Part shown: piece by piece, positions 9,083 to 16,765 of the stretch
Numbering within the stretch: the first letter of the stretch is position 1
Layout: each line of letters opens with the position of its first letter
Source of the DNA: Candidatus Dormiibacterota bacterium
Lineage (GTDB): Bacteria; Chloroflexota; Dormibacteria; CF-121
Reading direction: 5' to 3'
Length of the DNA: 64,000 nucleotides
Assembly: GCA_035544955.1 (NCBI GenBank)
Contig: DASZZN010000009.1
Span: forward strand, 124,001-188,000
Notes under the pieces: model-generated
The model's database searches: none
The model's input: the letters and a program-made list of their open reading frames with translations, nothing else
What the model was told of the DNA's origin: nothing
Program-made: the position numbers and the translations under genes

Positions 9083-9457
9083 ATGCGGGCGACATCGACG
9101 GATCTACTTCGAAGGCTCGCGGAAAGTGACGAGATCGAGATCGAGACGCGCCGCGACTCTAAATCACCAGTGCATCGGACGACGATCTGGATCGTGCCGA
9201 CTAGCAGGGGCGTCTATATCCGGTCCGTCTACGTGAAGGGACGCTGGTATCAGGAGGCGCTGGCGAATCGAAACGTCACAATCCGGGTCGGCCGGCGCAA
9301 AGTGGCGGCCCGAGTCCAGCGCGTGAGCGACGGTTCGCTGATTCGTGCCGTCAATGCCGGCATCCGTGAGAAATACGGCGAGCGCTGGCCCAACGATGCC
9401 CGATCGTTCGTGCGGCTCTCGAGACGGCACACCACCCTGCGCCTTACCCCGCAGTAG
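9083..9457 (+). CDS. DUF2255-like protein
   Basis: A 124-residue protein. TTIWIVPTSRGVYIRSVYVK then RWYQEALANRNVTIRVGRR resembles DUF2255 proteins, whose split-barrel-like pattern recalls flavin/F420-binding nitroreductase relatives. No cofactor residues can be confirmed. The ATG at 9083 sits 19 nt after the divergent glycosylase start, so the two share a short promoter region. Function unknown. Confidence 0.6.
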   Translation: MRATSTDLLRRLAESDEIEIETRRDSKSPVHRTTIWIVPTSRGVYIRSVYVKGRWYQEALANRNVTIRVGRRKVAARVQRVSDGSLIRAVNAGIREKYGERWPNDARSFVRLSRRHTTLRLTPQ

Positions 9458-9467
9458 CGAAACGGCT

Positions 9468-9504
9468 GGCCGCGTCAGTCGCTAGCTCCGGATCTGACGC
9501 GGCC
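9468..9504. terminator. Hairpin between convergent genes
   Basis: An 11-bp perfect stem (GGCCGCGTCAG / CTGACGCGGCC) with a 15-nt loop lies between the convergent genes ending at 9457 and 9523. There is no T-tract, so it may be a bidirectional terminator or RNA stabiliser. Confidence 0.5.
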
Positions 9505-9522
9505 CCTCACCGTCGATCGGCG

Positions 9523-9735
9523 CTAGCTCGCGGGCGCCGCCTCATGGATCGCGGGCGCCGCGAGTCGGGGCGCAGCGCGGCGCCAGAAGCGCGCGACGTT
9601 TATCGTGAAGAGCGCGCGACGGGCGGCCCTCCGCTCCCTCAGCACCTCATTGACCTGGTGAATCCGTTCCGCGTCGCGAAGCATGTCGCTCATTCTCGCC
9701 TGGCTCATCATGTCCAGTTGATTCATCCCGTACAT
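9523..9735 (-). CDS. Small hypothetical protein
   Basis: A 70-residue protein beginning MYGMNQLDMMSQARMSDML, with a charged helix (DAERIHQVNEVLRERRAAR) followed by a basic/hydrophobic stretch (LFTINVARFWRRAAPRLAA). The start is set by GGAGG 6 nt upstream of the ATG. The composition suggests a cytoplasmic helical protein with an amphipathic membrane-touching tail. No family recognised. It is divergent from the peptidase gene at 9906. Confidence 0.55.
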   Translation of the reverse strand: MYGMNQLDMMSQARMSDMLRDAERIHQVNEVLRERRAARRALFTINVARFWRRAAPRLAAPAIHEAAPAS

Positions 9736-9905
9736 CTCAGTCCTCCAGCAGCGTTTTCTCGACGGCAGCAGCATATGACTCGGGCCGTTGCGGAGAGATG
9801 TCGCCCGTCACCACCGAGCTGTGTCGTTTGACACTGTCCCTTGACGGTGGGTGACCTGAGGGTCATCATCGGCCGGTAGGCGGCGGAGCATCGGGGGAGG
9901 AGACA

Positions 9906-12041
9906 ATGGCGTCAGTCTGGGACCAAGTCTCGGAAGCTGTGTCGGTCGCGAGCTACCGGCCGCGGCTGCGTGGGGATTTGACCTGGGCGCGCCTCAAGAG
10001 CCGGCGTGGCGCCCCGTACACCATACTGGCGGACCGGCCGCGGCTCTACTTGCGATTAGGTCCGCACGACGACTTTCTGGCCAGCCGCATGGACGGGAGC
10101 CGCCGGGTTTCTGATCTCGTCATCGAGTATTTCCGCCGCTTCGGCCGGTTCGGTTTCGACCGGATTGCCACCCTGGTGGCCGACCTGCGGCATGCCGGAT
10201 TTCTGGTGGATCCCCCGTCCGATGTCTACCAGACACTCAAGGGCCGGCTGCAACCCGAAGCGCCGCCGAAGCGGGGTGGTCGATGGGAGGGTACGGCGTT
10301 GCGCCTCCGCCTGCCACTCCGCGGGATCGATCCGGTCGTTGGGCGGCTGCACGACCGCCTCCGATGGATTTTCACCCGACCGGCGCTGGCGCTGACAGTA
10401 GCGATCGCCGTCAGCGGGTTGGTCGCGTTCGTCGCCGAGATCCGGGCCGGCCATGATCCCTTTGCGCCGATCGCCAACTCGGGTGTCGCCGGCTTGATCG
10501 GATTGGTGCTCGCCTTCTACGTCGTCGTCTTCGTCCACGAGACCGCCCATGCCGCGACCGCCAAGCACTTCGGACGGCGAGTGGATGAAGGCGGCTTCAT
10601 GCTCTACTACTTCATTCCGGCCTTCTACGTCAATGTCACCGACGCCTGGCTGGAGCCCTGGTACCGCCGCGTCGCCATCTTCTGGGCCGGGCCGTACTCC
10701 GGCTTCGTCCTTGCCGGGCTGTGCTCGCTGCTGGTCGCGTTCGTCCCGGGACCGGCCCTGGTGATGACCGTCCTCTTCAAGATCGCGGTCGCCGCCTACA
10801 TCAACAATCTGGTGAACCTGATGCCGCTGCTCTTGCTGGACGGCTACTGGATCCTCGAAGAGTGGGTTGAAACCCCCGGCCTTCGGCAGAAAGCGCTGAA
10901 TTTCGTCCGCGGTCCGCTCTGGCATCGGCTGCTCGACCGCAAGCGCCTGAACCGGAGGGAGGCGTTCTACGCGGTCTTCGGTTCCCTCTGTGCTGTCTAC
11001 TCGTTCTTATCCATCTATCTGGCCTTCTTCTGGTGGGGACGCCGGTTGAGACCGATCTTGCGCCCGCTCTGGGCCACGCCCGGCCTGCTGGCGAAGCTGG
11101 TGCTGGTCGTCGTCATTGCCGTGGTCGCGGTTCCCCTCGGTATCCGGCTGGGACGGCAGCTCTGGCGCTACCAGCGGGCGATCAGGCAGGCACCGGCGGC
11201 GGCCCGGCAAGCGCTCCAGGCCCTTCGGGTGCGGGACCGGCTCCGGCTCCTGCAGGGCCTCGGCTTTCTGCGAACGCTGCCGGCCGCGTCCATGGAACGC
11301 CTCGCAAAGGCGGCCGGCATCCGCGATGTGGCAGAGGGCGGCACGATCGTGCGCCAGGGCGAGCGCGGTGACGAGTTCTTTGTTATCGCCCAGGGTGAGG
11401 CCGTGGTCCTGGTGCGCGAGGCGGGCGACGATACCATGGTCGAACGAAAGGGAGCCGGCGACTTCTTCGGCGAGCGGGCTCTCCTTGGCAGTGGCATCCG
11501 CCAGGCAAGCGTCAAAGCCGTGACGCCCATGAGGCTGCTGGTTTTCGAGCAGCGAGCCTTCTGGAACGAGCTGGGCGGCGTCGTCGCCTGGGAAAGCCAG
11601 GTGCGCAAAGCCCTGCAGGAGCGGGAGCGCTTACGGGCGGTTCCTCTGTTCAGTGAGGCGACACCCCGCCAGCTGGACCTGCTGGCCGTCAAGCTCGTGG
11701 TTCACGGCTTTCATCATGGCGACACGGTAATGCGGCAAGGCGATTCGGGCGACGCCTTCTACATCATTCGCGAGGGCCAGGTCGACGTCCTTGCCCGGGC
11801 GAACGGACGGTCGCGGCGTATCTCCGTGCTCGGTCCCGGCGACTATTTCGGTGAGATTGCCCTGCTTCGCGACCAGCCGAGGACAGCGACAATCCGTGCG
11901 AAGAGCGACGGGTCGGCCTGGAGGTTGGAGCGTCAAGACTTTCGCGACCTGCTGGGTCGGTACCTCGAACTCGACGCGCAACTCGCCGGCATCGCGGATG
12001 CCCGGGTCCCACGCGGCCATTCGGTGGCAGGTGCTGCCTGA
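9906..12041 (+). CDS. M50-like membrane metallopeptidase with two cyclic-nucleotide-binding domains
   Basis: A 711-residue multi-domain protein. The N-terminal ~100 residues look like a PqqD-type binding domain (ILADRPRLYLRLGPHDDF, LVADLRHAGFLVD). Next come about eight transmembrane helices with zinc site HETAH near 211 and LLLLDGYW near 309, supplying the third ligand as in site-2 and YydH-type peptide proteases. Two cNMP-binding domains follow (about 455-570 with GDFFGERALLG, and 580-690 with GDYFGEIALLRDQPRTATIR). The PqqD-like domain plus membrane protease suggests processing or export of a ribosomal peptide; a RiPP-precursor-like gene lies 330 bp downstream. It overlaps the next gene by 1 nt. 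Confidence 0.85.
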   Translation: MASVWDQVSEAVSVASYRPRLRGDLTWARLKSRRGAPYTILADRPRLYLRLGPHDDFLASRMDGSRRVSDLVIEYFRRFGRFGFDRIATLVADLRHAGFLVDPPSDVYQTLKGRLQPEAPPKRGGRWEGTALRLRLPLRGIDPVVGRLHDRLRWIFTRPALALTVAIAVSGLVAFVAEIRAGHDPFAPIANSGVAGLIGLVLAFYVVVFVHETAHAATAKHFGRRVDEGGFMLYYFIPAFYVNVTDAWLEPWYRRVAIFWAGPYSGFVLAGLCSLLVAFVPGPALVMTVLFKIAVAAYINNLVNLMPLLLLDGYWILEEWVETPGLRQKALNFVRGPLWHRLLDRKRLNRREAFYAVFGSLCAVYSFLSIYLAFFWWGRRLRPILRPLWATPGLLAKLVLVVVIAVVAVPLGIRLGRQLWRYQRAIRQAPAAARQALQALRVRDRLRLLQGLGFLRTLPAASMERLAKAAGIRDVAEGGTIVRQGERGDEFFVIAQGEAVVLVREAGDDTMVERKGAGDFFGERALLGSGIRQASVKAVTPMRLLVFEQRAFWNELGGVVAWESQVRKALQERERLRAVPLFSEATPRQLDLLAVKLVVHGFHHGDTVMRQGDSGDAFYIIREGQVDVLARANGRSRRISVLGPGDYFGEIALLRDQPRTATIRAKSDGSAWRLERQDFRDLLGRYLELDAQLAGIADARVPRGHSVAGAA

Positions 12042-12292
12042 TGCAATGCTGGATCTGCGCGGCCCCCGCGAATGGAACCTGCCGGTTCTGCGGACGAGCG
12101 GTGTGCCGGCAGGACGCCAAGCTGCAGGCGTTTGTCCTCGAGGTCTACCCGGCGGACGGGACACTGTACGGCCTCGCGGTCGAGGACGCGCTGTTTTGCG
12201 GCGTCTGCAAGCCGAGGGCCGAGCCGGTTCGCATGGAGTTTCTCGATGGGCGCCCGCCCGAGGCTGTGTCAAACGACACAGGCAAAGAGTGA
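12041..12292 (+). CDS. Zinc-ribbon protein coupled to the peptidase
   Basis: This 83-residue protein has CWICAAPANGTCRFCGRAVC at the N-terminus and a later CGVC, giving four Cys pairs or near-pairs suitable for one or two structural zinc ions. Its ATG overlaps the peptidase stop codon (TGATG), so translation is almost certainly coupled. It may be an accessory protein of the peptidase. No specific family was recognised. Confidence 0.7.
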   Translation: MQCWICAAPANGTCRFCGRAVCRQDAKLQAFVLEVYPADGTLYGLAVEDALFCGVCKPRAEPVRMEFLDGRPPEAVSNDTGKE

Positions 12293-12370
12293 CTCACGAC
12301 GCCGCCGAGGCGACGCCCCTCGTGCATCCTTAGCGCGTTCGTCGCATAATCCCGAAAAGGAGGTGAACAC

Positions 12371-12826
12371 ATGAGCGAAGAGGCCCTCGAGGAGGTATTG
12401 CGGAAAGCATCGAGCGATGCCCAGTTCCGGAGCCGCTTGCAGACCGACCTGGAAGGCGCCGTTCGCGGATTCGACCTGAGCGCAGCGGAGAAGCAGCAGT
12501 TGCGAACCGGAGCCGGCGACCAGGCCGTTCGAGCCGGTGCGGTACCGGAACAGCAGGCCGCGTCCCGGGTTAGCAACAGCGCGCAGGCCCTGAACAGCGC
12601 GCAGGCCCTGGGCAGCGCGCAGGCCCTGAACAGCGCGGAGGCCCTGAACAGCGCGGAAGCCCTGAACAGCGCGGAAGCCCTGAACAGTGCGGAAGCCCTG
12701 AACAGTGCCGAAGCCCTGAACAGTGCGGAAGCCCTGAACAGTGCCGAAGCCCTGAACAGTGCGGAAGCCCTGAACAGCGCGGAAGCCCTGAACAGTACCG
12801 AGGTACTGAGTAGAGCGGCGGAGTAG
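12371..12826 (+). CDS. RiPP-precursor-like protein with 13 tandem hexapeptide repeats
   Basis: A 151-residue protein. Residues 1-50 (MSEEALEEVLRKASSDAQF, RSRLQTDLEGAVRGFDLSAA) match the leader layout of Franean1_4349-type RiPP precursors: a helix, an F-R motif, then G-[YF]-x-L-S/T-x-x-E. Residues 69-146 are 13 units of six residues: three (N/G)SAQAL, nine NSAEAL and one NSTEVL. The repeats would form a regular helix or serve as repeated core units. AAGGAGGTGA lies just upstream of the ATG. Neighbours are a PqqD-like/M50 peptidase and a Crp regulator. No modifying enzyme is adjacent, so RiPP status is inference. Confidence 0.65.
   Translation: MSEEALEEVLRKASSDAQFRSRLQTDLEGAVRGFDLSAAEKQQLRTGAGDQAVRAGAVPEQQAASRVSNSAQALNSAQALGSAQALNSAEALNSAEALNSAEALNSAEALNSAEALNSAEALNSAEALNSAEALNSAEALNSTEVLSRAAE
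12575..12808 (+). repeat. 18-bp tandem coding repeat, 13 units
   Basis: Thirteen in-frame copies of an 18-bp unit (consensus AACAGYGCSGAAGCCCTG) encode the NSAEAL hexapeptides. Differences between units are mostly synonymous (agc/agt, gcg/gcc, gag/gaa), with alternating variants toward the middle, consistent with unequal exchange under protein-level constraint. Confidence 0.97.
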
Positions 12827-12888
12827 AGAAGGATCGTGGGGAGGGTGGTCCACGGGACTGCCCTCCGTCGACGCCATATCATTTCGCC

Positions 12889-13569
12889 ATGGACCTGGTC
12901 GCGGTCCTGGCTGACTCCACCCTGTTCAGCGGCATGCCGCGGCAGGATGTCGAGGCGCTTGCGCCCGCCGCAACGTCGCGCACCTTCCGGAAGGGCAGCT
13001 ACATCTTTCGAGAAGGTGACGTCGGAAATGCCCTGTATGTCATCCGGCGTGGGCAGGTCAAGATTTCGCGGATGGGTCGAGGTGGGGAAGAGGCGGTCTA
13101 CGCCATCCTCGTGCCGGGCGACTCCTTCGGCGAGATCGCGCTCCTGTCGGACGATGCGGCTCGGACGGCCGACGCCCAGGCAATGGAACTCACCGAATGC
13201 GTCAGCGTGGCCAAGGACCCCCTTCTCGCGTTTCTGGACCAGTATCCGGCGTTGAGCCGGCACCTGATGCGGGCGCTTGCCCGGTACGTGCAGCAGGTCG
13301 ACGAGAGCCTGGCCGAGATCGCGTTCCTGGATATCGGCGGGCGCGTCGCGCGAAAGCTCCTCGACCTGGGTCAATCCCATGGACGCAAGACACCGGACGG
13401 CATCCGCATCGATCTGCGGCTCTCGCAGCGCACCCTGGCTTCGATGGTCTCGGCCAGTCGGGAAAACGTGAATCGCGCCCTGCAGCGCTTCGTGGCCCAT
13501 GGCGACATCAAGCAGGATGGCGGGCTCATCACGATCTTGAGGCCCGAGGGACTCCGCAAGCGAGCCTAG
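12889..13569 (+). CDS. Crp/Fnr family transcriptional regulator
   Basis: A 226-residue regulator. The N-terminal cNMP-binding beta-roll spans about 1-120 (FRKGSYIFREGDVGNALYVI, GDSFGEIALLSDDAART). The dimerisation helix is about 125-150 and the C-terminal winged helix about 150-222 (RLSQRTLASMVSASRENVNR is the recognition region). The SFGEIALLS segment lacks the exact RTA pairing of true cAMP receptors (AART here), so the ligand may be cAMP, another nucleotide or none. The gene follows the repeat-protein gene by 60 bp in the same direction and may control this locus. The paired cNMP domains in the M50-like protein suggest shared nucleotide signalling. Confidence 0.9.
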   Translation: MDLVAVLADSTLFSGMPRQDVEALAPAATSRTFRKGSYIFREGDVGNALYVIRRGQVKISRMGRGGEEAVYAILVPGDSFGEIALLSDDAARTADAQAMELTECVSVAKDPLLAFLDQYPALSRHLMRALARYVQQVDESLAEIAFLDIGGRVARKLLDLGQSHGRKTPDGIRIDLRLSQRTLASMVSASRENVNRALQRFVAHGDIKQDGGLITILRPEGLRKRA

Positions 13570-13663
13570 CGACCAAACGCACGTTCGAAAATTGCTATGG
13601 GCCCGTAAGCGAGCTGGACCTCCGCCGTTGTAGAAGGCGACTACCCCGCAAGGAGGACGAATC

Positions 13664-14278
13664 GTGCGAACAAAGACGATCATTCTGGGGGCGATCGCGG
13701 CCCTCGCCCTGGCAACGCTGACGGCCAACGCCGGGAATCGGGCGACCCATCAGGTGCAGGGCAGCCTTGTGAGCCTGGTCGCCGCGGCGACGACCGTGAC
13801 GAAAACCGATCGCGACCTCGCTTCGGCTGCCGAAAAGACGGCGACCCCCGAGGGAAGCACCGAGGCGGTTCAGAAATCGGTGGTGGCCGCCAAGCCTGCG
13901 CCCAAGATCACGGTCTCGACTGACTGCCAGAACGCGATCAACAATCTGAAGGCGCTGCGTCAGGCGGACGCCGCCGAAGACAAGGCGGAACGAGCCGCCG
14001 CCCAGCAGCCGGCGAGTGCCGTCGAAGCGGATAAAGCCGAAGACGCGGCGGACAAGTGGCAGTGGCGAGCCGCCCTATTGGCCGCCCGTACCGCGTGCGT
14101 CCCGCAACCCAGCGCGGCCTGCCAGGCGGCGATCGCTGCCCTGCAAGCCCTCAAGGGCAACGGCATTGAGGATGTGGGCGAATTGAGCGATCTGCGCAAT
14201 GTCAACTGGCCGGCCCAGTTGGCCGGCCTGCGCACCGCCATCGGCACGGTAGCCACCGCCTGCGGCGAACGCGATTAG
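13664..14278 (+). CDS. Secreted alanine-rich protein
   Basis: This 204-residue protein has a signal peptide (TIILGAIAALALATLTANAG, cleavage near residue 24) and a mature part rich in Ala, Lys and Glu. The mature region contains three spaced Cys (TDCQNAINNLKAL, RTACVPQPSAACQAAIAAL) and a further Cys near the C-terminus (ATACGERD), so two disulfides are plausible. AAGGAGG lies upstream of the GTG start. No family recognised. It ends directly at a strong terminator. Confidence 0.65.
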   Translation: MRTKTIILGAIAALALATLTANAGNRATHQVQGSLVSLVAAATTVTKTDRDLASAAEKTATPEGSTEAVQKSVVAAKPAPKITVSTDCQNAINNLKALRQADAAEDKAERAAAQQPASAVEADKAEDAADKWQWRAALLAARTACVPQPSAACQAAIAALQALKGNGIEDVGELSDLRNVNWPAQLAGLRTAIGTVATACGERD

Positions 14279-14863
14279 TTAGTCGTCACGAGAAAGGGCC
14301 CGGGCCGCCGGGCCTTTTTCTATTTGTACCGCGACGCGATTGACCTCGGCATCGCTTCGCAGGACATGGACAACATGGAAGCCTTCCAGGTCCAATCGGT
14401 CGAGGCTCTGCCGCAGCTCATCGTGTTGCCGCCGGATGGTACCGGCGCGGACGCGGCGCTGTCGTGCCGCGTTCCTTTCCAGGCACAGGTCGAGCGGCAA
14501 GTCGAAGGCAATCGCGACCGAAGGGCGGCCGTGCTTGCGCGCCCGGCCGACGAGCTCACCCCGCCGCATCCAGTCGAGGTTTGTGGCGTCGACCACCGCC
14601 AGGGCGCCCGCCTCGAGCCGCGCGTCAACCCAGCGATCGAGCCGCTTGAAGGCGGCATCCGTTGCCCGTTGGTCGGCCTCATCACCGGCGAGAAGGCCGC
14701 GCAGCCGATCGGATGAGATGACCGCACTGGCATCGAAGCGCCGCGCGGCGAAGGCCGATTTCCCCGATCCAGACGGACCGATCAGCAGGACGAGGGCTCC
14801 GGCCGGGATCCGGATCGGCAGATCCGCCGTTCCGGTGCCCACCAATGGAGTGTAGACATGCAT
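14279..14863 (-). CDS. P-loop kinase of the polynucleotide-kinase (PNKP-like) type
   Basis: A 194-residue P-loop NTPase: Walker A GPSGSGKS at 29-36, VISSDRLRGLL (the SSD/R motif of Pnk-like kinases), DATN at about 92-95 and a lid segment rich in Arg (RNAARQRRVRAGTIRRQHDEL). In bacterial Pnkp this domain phosphorylates RNA 5' ends. Here it stands alone, so substrate could be a polynucleotide or a small molecule. The last ~12 codons coincide with the terminator hairpin of the opposing gene. Confidence 0.8.
   Translation of the reverse strand: MHVYTPLVGTGTADLPIRIPAGALVLLIGPSGSGKSAFAARRFDASAVISSDRLRGLLAGDEADQRATDAAFKRLDRWVDARLEAGALAVVDATNLDWMRRGELVGRARKHGRPSVAIAFDLPLDLCLERNAARQRRVRAGTIRRQHDELRQSLDRLDLEGFHVVHVLRSDAEVNRVAVQIEKGPAARALSRDD
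14297..14319 (+). terminator. Rho-independent terminator
   Basis: A perfect 7-bp stem (GGCCCGG, loop GCCG, CCGGGCC) followed by TTTTT ends the transcript of the secreted-protein gene. It lies inside the 3' end of the opposing kinase gene. Confidence 0.88.
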
Positions 14864-14913
14864 GAAAAAAAGCGGCCGGCCGGGGGGACCGACCGCTCAA
14901 CTCGCTCTCGAAT

Positions 14914-15591
14914 CTAGCCGGCGTTCTCGCGCGCTCGCGCCGTATTGGGGGCCGGAGTGCCGTCGACGTGGAGCAGGTTCTCGACCCCGACGACGCCCGG
15001 GACTTTCAACACGGCCTTCTCCACGCTCGCAATCTGGAACGCGTTCTCGACCTGGCCGCGGATCGTCACGACGCCCGACTCGACGTCGAGGGTGATCTGA
15101 CCCTTCGGCAGGTCGCCGTTACGAAAGACTTCACTCTCCACGCGGTCCCGCAAGGTGAGGTCGTCGGCCGGGCGCGGGCCAGATCGCAGGCTCACCATCC
15201 TCTGGGGAAACGCGGCAGCGTTCGAGCCGGTCCGCGCTCCCAGCTGGTTGAGCGCCCGCCACCCTCTACGAAGTCGCGCACCGGACCAATCGACGAATTG
15301 CGTCCGTCGGGCGCGTCCGTGCTGCGGATCAAAAAAGTAGACGGCGACCGCGCCGGCGGCGGCCCCGGCCAGGACGGCCAGCCGCGACGGACCGCCACGC
15401 CCCGACACGCGGCGGCTCGCCGCGCGGGTCTGCTTGCGAATTTGCGTATTCAGCGATTCCTCCGCCGTGGCGGCGAGCTCGCGGGCCGCATTTCCGGCGC
15501 CGCTCGTCAGTTCTTTCGCGGCCCGGCCGACCCGGTCGGCGACCTCGTCGCGTACCTGCTTCAGATCGACCTGCTTCAAATCAAGCATCAT
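14914..15591 (-). CDS. BON-domain envelope protein
   Basis: This 225-residue protein starts with a charged helix region (LKQVRDEVADRVGRAAKEL), has one hydrophobic segment (SRLAVLAGAAAGAVAVYFF, about 70-88) followed by DPQHGRARR, and a C-terminal BON domain at about 145-212 (LRDRVESEVFRNGDL, QITLDVESGVVTIRGQV, ENLLHV). BON domains bind membranes or phospholipids in OsmY-like stress proteins. The YtxH-like membrane segment plus BON suggests an envelope-stress role. It is monocistronic with an AT-rich upstream gap (15592-15724). Confidence 0.8.
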   Translation of the reverse strand: MMLDLKQVDLKQVRDEVADRVGRAAKELTSGAGNAARELAATAEESLNTQIRKQTRAASRRVSGRGGPSRLAVLAGAAAGAVAVYFFDPQHGRARRTQFVDWSGARLRRGWRALNQLGARTGSNAAAFPQRMVSLRSGPRPADDLTLRDRVESEVFRNGDLPKGQITLDVESGVVTIRGQVENAFQIASVEKAVLKVPGVVGVENLLHVDGTPAPNTARARENAG

Positions 15592-15724
15592 TGCGTTACT
15601 CCTTCGGTCGTCCTTTCGGCCGACCTCGTTCCTGGTGGCCCGACCAGGGTGGTCTGAATCGATGAACGTCAGCCCTAAATTGTAGCATAATCTGATATCA
15701 ACATTAACAGGAGCGCGATCTTGC

Positions 15725-16732
15725 CTATGCGAATAGCTTTTTCAGCTCCACCGACGCCTCGGCCTTGAGCTGGGCCAGGGTGCAGGACGTCGGATTCTTG
15801 TCGGGCCGCCAGCGAACGAAGCCGACGCCGTGACGGAAGCGACCGTTCTCCAGTCGGTCGAAGGCGACTTCGCACACGAGTTCGGGGCGCAACGGCTCCC
15901 AGGCAAGGTCGCGGCCCTGCGACCAGCGACTCGGTCCGCCCGGCGCCCGGCCGCCCGCAAAACTGGTCTCGTCGCGCAACGGCTGCAGCATCGCGACCAG
16001 GTCGCGTCGCTGCGCGTCGTCGAATCCCGAGGTGTGCCCAATGAACTCGAAGGTCTTGCCGCGATAGACGCCGAGCAAGAGCGACCCGACACGCTTGCCG
16101 TCGTTGCCCCAACGAAACCCACCGACGACAACGTCCGCCGTGCGTTGCTCCTTGACCTTGATCATGGCGCGCTCGCCCGGTTTGTAGATGCCCTCGATGC
16201 GCTTCGCGACAATGCCGTCGAGCCCGGTTCCGCGATATTCTCTCAGCCAGCTGATCGCGACGTCGCGATCGCGGGACACGGGGCTGAGGTAGATCGACTC
16301 TGGCTTGGCCCCGAGCAGTTTCTCGAGCCGCTGGCGCCGTTCTCTCAGCGGTCTGTCCAGCAGGCTCTCGTCGCCGTCGGCGAGCAAGTCGAAGGCGATG
16401 TAGGTCGACGGCTGTTCCTTTGCCAGCATGTTCACCCGGGACGCGGCGGGGTGAATCCGGAGCTGCATGGCCTCGAAATCAGTGCCATAGCCGGTGAAGA
16501 TCACGATCTCGCCGTCGAGGACCACGCGCTTCGGCTTGATCTTCTGCAATGCCGGCACCAGCTCGGGGAAGTAACGGGTCAACGGCTTGGCATTGCGGCT
16601 GTGGATGACGACCTCGTCCCCGTCCTTGAAGGCGACCGCCCGGAAGCCGTCCCACTTCGGCTCGTACTGCCAGGCATCGCCGCGGGGCAGCTCGGACTGG
16701 ACCTTCGCCTCCATGGGTGTGAACGGCGGCAT
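15725..16732 (-). CDS. ATP-dependent DNA ligase (LigD-type ligase domain only)
   Basis: A 335-residue ligase. The adenylation motif is KWDGFR at about 31-36 with Lys as nucleotidyl acceptor; motif III-like AFDLL, motif IV GLDGIVAKR and motif V IKVK are all present. The C-terminal OB domain (ADVVVGGFRWG, SLLLGVYRG, LRPELVCEVAFDRL, RWRPDKNP) is typical of LigD ligase domains in non-homologous end joining. Polymerase and phosphoesterase modules of full LigD are absent and no Ku gene is in the window. The ATG at 16732 is chosen; GTG at 16747 would add five residues. It is divergent from moaA. Confidence 0.92.
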   Translation of the reverse strand: MPPFTPMEAKVQSELPRGDAWQYEPKWDGFRAVAFKDGDEVVIHSRNAKPLTRYFPELVPALQKIKPKRVVLDGEIVIFTGYGTDFEAMQLRIHPAASRVNMLAKEQPSTYIAFDLLADGDESLLDRPLRERRQRLEKLLGAKPESIYLSPVSRDRDVAISWLREYRGTGLDGIVAKRIEGIYKPGERAMIKVKEQRTADVVVGGFRWGNDGKRVGSLLLGVYRGKTFEFIGHTSGFDDAQRRDLVAMLQPLRDETSFAGGRAPGGPSRWSQGRDLAWEPLRPELVCEVAFDRLENGRFRHGVGFVRWRPDKNPTSCTLAQLKAEASVELKKLFA

Positions 16733-16753
16733 GACCCCTAATTTCACGCCCCA

Positions 16754-16759
16754 TATACT
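16754..16759 (+). promoter_or_regulatory. -10 box for moaA (leaderless)
   Basis: TATACT ends 6 nt before GTG at 16766, so transcription would begin at the start codon itself. This supports GTG 16766 over the TTG three bases earlier. No ribosome-binding sequence precedes the gene. Confidence 0.5.
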
Positions 16760-16765
16760 AGGTTG

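Noticed and set aside
12371-12877. Minus-strand protein with FRAVQG/FRTVQG repeats
   Set aside because: It is the complement of the 18-bp tandem repeat; the plus-strand frame has the ribosome-binding sequence, the leader and synonymous third-base variation.
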